Positions 5,808 through 11,245 of a DNA stretch of 11,245 bases are shown one piece after another. The notes under the pieces were generated by a model. That model made no database searches. It had not been told where the DNA came from and was given only the letters and a program-made list of their open reading frames with translations. Origin of the DNA: Candidatus Pacearchaeota archaeon. Its GTDB lineage: Archaea > Nanoarchaeota > Nanoarchaeia > Pacearchaeales > GW2011-AR1. A program made the translations under genes and the position numbers. Location of the stretch: contig NZER01000275.1 in NCBI GenBank assembly GCA_002690445.1, forward strand, positions 1 to 11,245. Reading direction: 5' to 3'. Every line of letters begins with the position of its first letter. The first letter of the stretch is position 1.

Positions 5808-6249
5808 AACAGTTAAAAAGAAAAAGAAAAAAAATAAAAAAACGTATTACGTTAGTCCGAAACGGTTTTTACAGCTATTAAAAGAATATTATGAATCAGA
5901 TGACTTAGTTGAAGAGCTTGCGGAGTCTACTAGTAAGATTGCTGTTGGTTTGAGTTACTCTCCAAATTTTATAAATTATAGCTACAAGGATGAAATGATA
6001 GGCGACGCAATAGTTAAGATGATTGCAGCTGTAAAAAATAAGAAATTTAATTTAGATTCTACGTCTAATCCATTTTCATATTTTACTACAATTGCTTATC
6101 ACGCATTTATTAATAGAATTAAAAAAGAAAAAAAATATAGAGAGACTATTTCTGCGTATCAAGAGCAATTATATAGTGATTTAGATATAACTGCATCGTC
6201 TAGTAAAATGGCACCCGGAAAGGATTACGATAAAGAGCTATATACATAA
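5791..6249 (+). CDS. 55: late-transcription sigma factor gp55
   Basis: gp55 directs host RNA polymerase to the late octamer TATAAATA. The 152-residue protein matches the conserved core of T4 gp55: a GLSYSPNFINYSYKDEMIGDAI segment (53-74) corresponds to the T4 sequence around FNFSGYTQSWKQEMIADGI, and NPFSYFTTIAYHAFINRIKKEKK (92-114) to [23 protein letters not shown]. The N-terminus has a Lys-rich run (8-17) not found in T4. It is shorter than T4 gp55 (185 residues): the C-terminal part is brief and ends DYDKELYT, without an obvious copy of the SLDFLYE-type motif by which T4 gp55 binds the gp45 clamp. The late promoters found at 2277-2284 and 3927-3934 are its expected targets. The stop codon is followed directly by the gene 47 ATG with no gap. 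Confidence 0.9.
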   Translation: MKPKIKTVKKKKKKNKKTYYVSPKRFLQLLKEYYESDDLVEELAESTSKIAVGLSYSPNFINYSYKDEMIGDAIVKMIAAVKNKKFNLDSTSNPFSYFTTIAYHAFINRIKKEKKYRETISAYQEQLYSDLDITASSSKMAPGKDYDKELYT

Positions 6250-7299
6250 ATGTCTATAGAAGTAGAACATAAGGTTGGTTTTTTTACTGATCTACATTTA
6301 GGTTTACATCAAAACAGTGAAAAGTGGCATGATGTAACTTATAAATGGGCTCAATGGTATACAAGCGAGCTTAAAAGTAAAAATACCAAAAAAATAATAT
6401 TTGGAGGGGATCTGTTTCATTATAGAGATGAAATAAACGTAAAAACTTTATTTTTTGCTAATACGTTATTAGATTTATTTAATGATTTTGAAATATTAAT
6501 GATACCTGGTAATCATGACGCATACTACAAAGATAACTCTACCATTCACTCTCTATCAATATTAAACAACAGATCCAATATAACAGTGTTTGATACACCG
6601 TCAGTAGAGACTATATCAAATAAACGTATAGGATTCTGTCCGTGGGGTACTGAAGTAGAGAATATACCTGATAATTGTGACTTAATAGTAGGTCATTTTG
6701 AATTACAAAATTTTAATTTTAATTCTTTTAAGGTTTGTGAGAATGGAATGGAATCAGCTGAGATTTTAAATAAATGTAACCTTATATTTTCAGGTCACTT
6801 CCATAACAGACAATACCGAAAATATGATAACGGAGAAATCATATATGCTGGTAATCCATTTGAAATGGACTTTAATGATATCGGAGATCAAAAAGGATAT
6901 TACATATTAGACTTAGGATCAAAAAACATACAATATGATTTTTTTAAAAACAACATCTCTCCGACTCACGTAAAGGTAAATCTATCCAATCTACAGACTC
7001 TTAAAAATATTGCGAAGAAAAAAGGCTGGTCCAATATCGCGGTAAAGATTATAATAGATAAAGATATAAAGTCAAATTTATTAGATAAAATTATTGCGTC
7101 AATAAACTTTGAGGCTCCATTTTCCTTTACTACAGACTATTTACACAAATTTAGTATAGGTGACAAAATAAGCCTAACCAATGAGTTTGGAGACTTGAAC
7201 ATTAAACAATGTATTATAGAATATATTGAATCTCTCGATGTAGAGGATAAAGCTGAAGTGATCACTAAGACTGTACATCTATATAATAAGTTTTCATGA
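6250..7299 (+). CDS. 47: recombination nuclease subunit gp47 (Mre11/SbcD-like)
   Basis: gp47 is the phosphoesterase subunit of the gp46/gp47 complex, which resects DNA ends for recombination and host DNA breakdown. The 349-residue protein has the full calcineurin-like phosphoesterase motif set: FFTDLHLGLH (11-20; D14, H16), FGGDLFHYRDE (51-61; D54), IPGNHDAYY (85-93; N88, H89), VGHFE (147-151; H149) and SGHFHNRQ (181-188; H183, H185). Next come the CAPPING-like region YAGNPFEMDF (199-208) and a C-terminal segment likely to contact the gp46 coiled coil. Length is close to T4 gp47 (339). Its ATG directly follows the gene 55 stop, and its stop overlaps gene 46 by 4 nt (ATGA), the usual arrangement for these two subunits. 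Confidence 0.95.
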   Translation: MSIEVEHKVGFFTDLHLGLHQNSEKWHDVTYKWAQWYTSELKSKNTKKIIFGGDLFHYRDEINVKTLFFANTLLDLFNDFEILMIPGNHDAYYKDNSTIHSLSILNNRSNITVFDTPSVETISNKRIGFCPWGTEVENIPDNCDLIVGHFELQNFNFNSFKVCENGMESAEILNKCNLIFSGHFHNRQYRKYDNGEIIYAGNPFEMDFNDIGDQKGYYILDLGSKNIQYDFFKNNISPTHVKVNLSNLQTLKNIAKKKGWSNIAVKIIIDKDIKSNLLDKIIASINFEAPFSFTTDYLHKFSIGDKISLTNEFGDLNIKQCIIEYIESLDVEDKAEVITKTVHLYNKFS

Positions 7300-9122
7300 A
7301 GTATGTAGACTTTAATTCAGTAAAAATTCGAAACTTCCTGTCTATTGGAAAGGAACCAGTTGAGATATCGTTTAAACACGGTCTTAATGTTATCACGGGT
7401 GTTAATAGAGATAAAGAGGACAGACGAAACGGTGTTGGAAAATCTACAATAGCTGATGCTATTCATTTTGCTATTTTTGGTGAAACTATTCGTGAATTAT
7501 CAAAAGAGTTTATAGTAAACTCTATTAATAAAAAGAATACATATGTAGAGTTAAAGTTCAGTGTTAATGAAAATAATAAAACAAAAAATTATAGAATTGT
7601 TCGTAAATTAAAGCCTACAAAATGTTATTTATACGTCGATGGTACAGATCTTACAGAAAGCACAATTCCGAATACTAATAAAAGAATAAAGAGTATTCTC
7701 AACAGTTCACCCGAGGTATTTCAAAATTGTGTTATAATGTCTCTTAATACTACACTACCGTTCATGGCACAACGGAAAGTAGAGAAGAGAAAATTTATAG
7801 AAGGAATACTTAATTTAGAAATATTCTCTGAAATGTTATTATCAGCCCGCTCCGAGTATAATGATGTACAAAAAAAGTATGAACATATTACTAAAGATTT
7901 TGATCACGCAAATAATATATGTAAACTATTGAATGATCAAAAAGAAAATATAATTAATAGTGTCAAAGAACAAAAAGATAAAATTTTAAAAAGAGTTAAA
8001 ACGATACAAGACGAAATAGCAGAAAATAAATCTAAAATTAAAAATATTAATAAAGAGTTGTTTGAGAAAAGTAAGGATAAATTTAAAGTTATTAATGAGA
8101 AGATTTCTGATATATCAACGCAACTGTCTAATGTAAAAACAAAAATTACAAGACATGAGACTGAAATAGAATTTCACAATAAAAAACTTAATAATATAGG
8201 TACATCTGCCGACGTGTGTCCGACGTGCTTACATCAGATTACTAATAATGACCGGAGTCATATTCAAAAAGAAAAAAATAATATTCTTAAGGATATAGAA
8301 AATTGTAACGATGATATAGTAAGTTTAAATCAACAAGTAGATAGTATTAAAGAGCTAAAGCAAAATAATATAACAGCTCAAGGTCAAATTAATCAATATA
8401 TTTCTAATATTAAAACAGTAAACAATAATAACAAACTTGCAAAGACATATATTGAAAATCTAAATAAAGATTTAGAAAAAAACAATCAAGACTTGACAGA
8501 GCTACAAAAAAGAGAAACAAGCGTAGAGGTACAAGATTTAAATAATAAAATTAATAACAACTTAAAAGAAGTACAACAACTTGAACAAAATTCTAATACA
8601 ATATATAAGAGTTTATCTACTCTTGAAGTTGTAAAATATATCCTATCAGAAGAAGGCGTTAAATCATTTATTGTAAAGAAAATACTAGATGTATTAAACA
8701 ATAGATTATTATATTATCTTCAAAAAATGGATGCAAATTGTATATGCAGATTTAACGAATACTTTGAAGAGGAGATTGTAAACGAAAAAGGAGAAAATTG
8801 TTCATATTTTAATTTTTCTGGTGCTGAAAGAAAAAATATCGACTTAGCAATACTATTTACATTTATGGACATGAGAAGATTGCAAGGCGACATTGCGTAT
8901 AATATAGTTATGTTTGACGAATTACTTGATAGCTCTTTAGATGAAAAGGGAGTTGAACTTGTTCTTAATATTATAAGAGAGCGAATTGATACTTATAGTG
9001 AAAGTATTTATATTATATCTCATAGAAAAGAATCTGTTAAAGCAGCAACAGGTGATGTAGTTGTTTTAGAAAAGAAAAACGGAATTACCACGCGAGTGGA
9101 TTTAGTAAATAAAACTGAATAA
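7296..9122 (+). CDS. 46: recombination nuclease subunit gp46 (Rad50/SbcC-like ATPase)
   Basis: gp46 is the ATPase subunit partnering gp47. The 608 residues show the Rad50 plan: IRNFLSIG near the N-terminus, Walker A NGVGKST (45-51), a long Lys/Asn/Glu-rich coiled coil (about 185-445) with the zinc hook CPTC (308-311) near its middle, then the ABC signature FSGAER (507-512), Walker B IVMFDE (537-542; D541, E542), D-loop SSLD (546-549) and the H-loop histidine in ISH (576). Length is near T4 gp46 (560). The P-loop is unusual: about nine charged residues (NRDKEDRRN, 37-45) stand where GxNGxGKS proteins have one or two residues. The core GKS is intact, so it should bind ATP. The last codons are followed after 9 bp by the glycosyltransferase ATG. 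Confidence 0.95.
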   Translation: MKYVDFNSVKIRNFLSIGKEPVEISFKHGLNVITGVNRDKEDRRNGVGKSTIADAIHFAIFGETIRELSKEFIVNSINKKNTYVELKFSVNENNKTKNYRIVRKLKPTKCYLYVDGTDLTESTIPNTNKRIKSILNSSPEVFQNCVIMSLNTTLPFMAQRKVEKRKFIEGILNLEIFSEMLLSARSEYNDVQKKYEHITKDFDHANNICKLLNDQKENIINSVKEQKDKILKRVKTIQDEIAENKSKIKNINKELFEKSKDKFKVINEKISDISTQLSNVKTKITRHETEIEFHNKKLNNIGTSADVCPTCLHQITNNDRSHIQKEKNNILKDIENCNDDIVSLNQQVDSIKELKQNNITAQGQINQYISNIKTVNNNNKLAKTYIENLNKDLEKNNQDLTELQKRETSVEVQDLNNKINNNLKEVQQLEQNSNTIYKSLSTLEVVKYILSEEGVKSFIVKKILDVLNNRLLYYLQKMDANCICRFNEYFEEEIVNEKGENCSYFNFSGAERKNIDLAILFTFMDMRRLQGDIAYNIVMFDELLDSSLDEKGVELVLNIIRERIDTYSESIYIISHRKESVKAATGDVVVLEKKNGITTRVDLVNKTE

Positions 9123-9125
9123 ATC
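9118..9125 (+). promoter_or_regulatory. weak late promoter-like octamer before the glycosyltransferase
   Basis: AATAAATC shares six of eight bases with TATAAATA and stands exactly 6 nt before the ATG at 9132, the same distance as at the two minus-strand late genes. It overlaps the gene 46 stop codon. The similarity could be chance in AT-rich DNA; only the matching distance makes it worth listing. Confidence 0.35.
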
Positions 9126-9131
9126 TATATA

Positions 9132-10382
9132 ATGATAACACCATTCCATGCGAATGTTCAACGACTTCCATTTAGTCCTCCTATCATAAACAACCCGTTG
9201 TCACGTGGCAATGGTCTTAGTAATATAACGCAAATAACACCCCCAAAAGTTACCGCAAAATCTACCACTCATACTGCACCTGATCTACCTCGTGGGGTAA
9301 ACTTCTATGCCGATTATTCTGGTTGTGGTCATTGGAGAATGATATGGCCAGAACTATTGCTTAACTGTTACGGTAAAGCCAATATACAGGGTGGTACTGT
9401 AATGATAGGGGATAAAAACTTCTATAAAGGACTTAAAACTATACGTATACAAAGACAAGCAACAGAATCTCAGTTAAACTATATTAAATGGCTCAAACAA
9501 ATACAAGGAGAGTGTGGTTTTAAGATTATCTATGAAATAGACGATCTTATTTTTAAAGAAGATATTCCGTTTTATAATAAATTTAGATTTGCATTTGAAG
9601 ATCCTAGTATCAGACAAACAAGCATGGAAATTATGCAAATTTGTGACGAGATTACAGTTACAAATAACTTCATGAAGGAGTATTATATAGAAAAGACTGG
9701 TAATAAAAACGTTACAGTAATACCTAATTTTATTCCAAGGTTTTGGATGGATAGATATTATGATTTAGATCAAATTAAGGAAAACTTTCAAAAACATAAA
9801 AGAAAGCCTAGAGTGGTTTATTGCGGGAGCGGCGCACATTTTGATATTGAAAACAATATCAAACAAAAAGATGATTTCTTTCATGTTAATGATGTAATAC
9901 GTAAAACTGTAGACAAATTTCAATGGGTATTTGTTGGTGGTTTTCCTCTCTCTTTGCGAGATTTAGTCTCCCAGAAGAAAATTGAATATCATGAATGGAG
10001 TAATCTAGTAGATTATCCAAAAGCTATTAGTAAACTTAATGCAACAGTTTTTTATGCACCGTTAGAAGATAGTAATTTTAATAAAGCAAAGAGTGATTTA
10101 AAGTTTATTGAAGCTTGTGCCTTTGGAATTCCTAGTATTTGTCAAGACCTATGTACTTATGAAACTGCGTTTCATAAGTTTAAAACCGGTGAAGAGTTAA
10201 TTGCTAAAATAGAGTATCTAACTAGTGATTATAAGCGATATATAAAAGAGGTGAAAAGATCTAGAACATATATGGATAAGCGCTGGATGGAGAATAATAT
10301 TGATTTTTATACAGAACTCTACTCTTTCCCGTATGGAGATAAAGGTCGTAAATTAATTAATCTCCAAAACGGAATCAGTTGA
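9132..10382 (+). CDS. glycosyltransferase (GT-B, GT4-like)
   Basis: The 416-residue protein has a Pro/Thr-rich, probably flexible N-terminus (1-52) and then a GT-B-like body. Visible are a YADYSGCGHWRMIWPELLL opening (59-77) like the donor/acceptor domain of phage glycosyltransferases, YEIDDLIF (134-141), VTVIPNFIPRFW (194-205), the Rossmann strand RVVYCGSG (227-234), FVGG (267-270) and the C-terminal donor-binding segment KSDLKFIEACAFGIPSIC (320-337), whose Lys/Glu-rich helix and GIP turn are typical of family GT4. The sugar and acceptor cannot be told. Candidates are a capsid or tail protein, a modified DNA base, or a host surface glycan. No membrane segment is seen. It sits between 46 and 43, where T4 has replication genes. 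A weak late-type box precedes it, so it may not be expressed with its neighbours. Confidence 0.8.
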   Translation: MITPFHANVQRLPFSPPIINNPLSRGNGLSNITQITPPKVTAKSTTHTAPDLPRGVNFYADYSGCGHWRMIWPELLLNCYGKANIQGGTVMIGDKNFYKGLKTIRIQRQATESQLNYIKWLKQIQGECGFKIIYEIDDLIFKEDIPFYNKFRFAFEDPSIRQTSMEIMQICDEITVTNNFMKEYYIEKTGNKNVTVIPNFIPRFWMDRYYDLDQIKENFQKHKRKPRVVYCGSGAHFDIENNIKQKDDFFHVNDVIRKTVDKFQWVFVGGFPLSLRDLVSQKKIEYHEWSNLVDYPKAISKLNATVFYAPLEDSNFNKAKSDLKFIEACAFGIPSICQDLCTYETAFHKFKTGEELIAKIEYLTSDYKRYIKEVKRSRTYMDKRWMENNIDFYTELYSFPYGDKGRKLINLQNGIS

Positions 10383-10407
10383 TTTATTTTTAAAATTCTA
10401 TTATACT
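10379..10407 (+). promoter_or_regulatory. sigma70-like promoter of gene 43
   Basis: TTGATT (10379-10384) overlaps the glycosyltransferase stop codon. A 17-bp spacer and TATACT (10402-10407) follow, then 7 nt and the GTG at 10415. The -35 sequence is identical to those of queD and folE. The predicted transcript would start at or next to the GTG. Confidence 0.6.
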
Positions 10408-10414
10408 TGTATCA

Positions 10415-11245
10415 GTGTACAGGAATTTAGCTTATATACCCAACCAACGAGTCATGCGGCTCTACACATGGGATGAAAATGGTGCTCGGATAGAAACCGA
10501 CTGCCCGTATCAGCCATATTTTTATCACGAGACAAACTCAAATAGACATGATGGTATATCTTTATACGGTACTAAACTCAGAAAAGTATTTGCAAACAGT
10601 AATTTAGATCGACGTAAAAAAATTGAAGACCTAAACGATCCTAAGGTTTACGAAAATATTACCCCGTATCAACAATTTCTTATAGATAGGTTTTGGCAGG
10701 TAAACGAATCTGATGATTTTACTAAATTTCCGCTTAAGATATGGTTCTTTGATATTGAAACATATTCCCCAGATGAGTTTCCAAAACCAGAAGAAGCAAG
10801 TCACATGATAAATGTTATCACCGTGTACGATACTATAAAACAAATGTATTATACATGGGGAATTAACGCATACACTCCAAAGTCGGATGATGTTGTATAT
10901 GTGCATTGTCGGAATGAAGTTGATCTACTGCAACGGTTTTTAGATTTTTATGTTAAAGACCGTCCAGATATTTTATCAGGCTGGAATAGTGAGATTTTCG
11001 ATGTTCCGTATGTAATAAATCGAGTTAGAAATCTCTTAGGAGAAGATGCAACCAGACTATTTTCCCCAGTACATGATGAAATTATGAAGCCAATTTACCA
11101 GCGAGTGTATCGTGGTAACTTTGGCATGACTACTACAAAATACGTAGTAGAAGGTGTATCAATGCTTGATTATTTAGATGTCTATAAAACCTTCAGCATG
11201 GGCATGAGAGACAGTTATAAGCTAGATAACATAGCGCATATAGAA
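10415..11245 (+). CDS. 43: B-family DNA polymerase gp43 (partial, N-terminal 277 residues)
   Basis: This is the replicative polymerase of T4-like phages; only the N-terminal domain and part of the 3'-5' exonuclease domain are in the window, and the frame is open to the last base. Exo I is WFFDIETY (110-117; D113, E115) and Exo II is GWNSEIFDVPY (189-199; N191, D196), followed by INRVRNLLGE, very close to T4. DYLDVYKTF (252-260) and SYKLDNIAHIE (267-277) match T4 DYLDLYKKF and the segment after it. The GTG at 10415 is chosen because residues 1-23 align with the T4 N-terminus (LYTWDENG against ERYIDENG), which the next in-frame ATG (10454) would cut off. No Shine-Dalgarno sequence precedes either candidate. 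The polymerase core motifs lie beyond the window. Confidence 0.95.
   Translation, partial: MYRNLAYIPNQRVMRLYTWDENGARIETDCPYQPYFYHETNSNRHDGISLYGTKLRKVFANSNLDRRKKIEDLNDPKVYENITPYQQFLIDRFWQVNESDDFTKFPLKIWFFDIETYSPDEFPKPEEASHMINVITVYDTIKQMYYTWGINAYTPKSDDVVYVHCRNEVDLLQRFLDFYVKDRPDILSGWNSEIFDVPYVINRVRNLLGEDATRLFSPVHDEIMKPIYQRVYRGNFGMTTTKYVVEGVSMLDYLDVYKTFSMGMRDSYKLDNIAHIE

Noticed and set aside
8486..8701. 71-codon minus-strand open frame within gene 46
   Set aside because: Ser/Leu/Phe-rich antisense shadow of the coiled-coil codons, with no upstream signals.
9005..9012. Perfect TATAAATA on the minus strand inside gene 46
   Set aside because: No start codon or credible minus-strand gene follows it; likely chance in AT-rich coding DNA.
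9127..9132. TATATA/TATAAT-like string just before the glycosyltransferase ATG as a -10 box
   Set aside because: It runs into the start codon, so transcription would begin inside the gene, and no -35 box stands at the right distance.
10454..10456. ATG as start of gene 43
   Set aside because: It would remove the first N-terminal strand that aligns with T4 gp43, and it has no ribosome binding site to favour it over the GTG at 10415.
10631..10906. 91-codon minus-strand open frame opposite gene 43
   Set aside because: It is antisense to well-conserved polymerase exonuclease motifs and has no promoter; its Ile/Phe/Trp richness comes from the complement.

Overview
This window is a compact, AT-rich piece of a T4-type myovirus genome. 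The assignment rests on a run of T4 core replication/recombination genes recognisable from their motifs: a UvsY-like mediator, UvsW helicase, the late sigma factor gp55, the gp47/gp46 (Mre11/Rad50-like) nuclease pair, and the N-terminal part of a B-family DNA polymerase (gp43). Gene content and low GC resemble T4-like phages of marine bacteria; that host setting is inference, since no host marker is visible.

Layout. Positions 1-407 (minus) hold the start of a QueD-like 6-carboxytetrahydropterin synthase that runs off the left edge. Divergent from it, 483-1121 (plus), is folE, GTP cyclohydrolase I. Together they supply the first two steps towards 7-deazaguanines (preQ0 type). From 3920 back to 1113 are four minus-strand genes: a putative ADP-ribosyltransferase-fold protein, a PD-(D/E)XK nuclease, an unrecognised AT-rich gene, and a HxGH nucleotidylyltransferase with a long, probably disordered N-terminus. 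From 3967 to the right edge everything is on the plus strand: uvsY-like, uvsW, 55, 47, 46 (overlapping or abutting, one operon), then a glycosyltransferase, then gene 43, which is cut by the window end.

Regulation. Two promoter classes can be read. Host sigma70-like boxes (TTGAYT or TTGCAA, 15-17 bp, TATAAT/TATACT) precede queD, folE, the uvsY operon, the nuclease gene and gene 43. T4 late-type octamers (TATAAATA and a relative) precede the nucleotidylyltransferase and the ADP-ribosyltransferase-like gene, and a weaker one precedes the glycosyltransferase. In every case the start codon lies only 6-8 nt after the -10 element, so the predicted mRNAs begin at or within a base or two of the start codon. 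No gene here has a convincing Shine-Dalgarno sequence. The window therefore looks like a phage that mainly uses leaderless transcripts, which is the most unusual system-level feature seen.

How the genes may work together. The plus-strand block is the recombination-dependent replication machine plus the switch to late transcription (gp55). The late-type promoters on the minus strand suggest that the ADP-ribosyltransferase-like and nucleotidylyltransferase proteins are made late and perhaps packaged. One would use NAD and the other could belong to a family that makes it. There is no gene-free stretch longer than 300 bases, and no tRNA, IS element or CRISPR array was seen.
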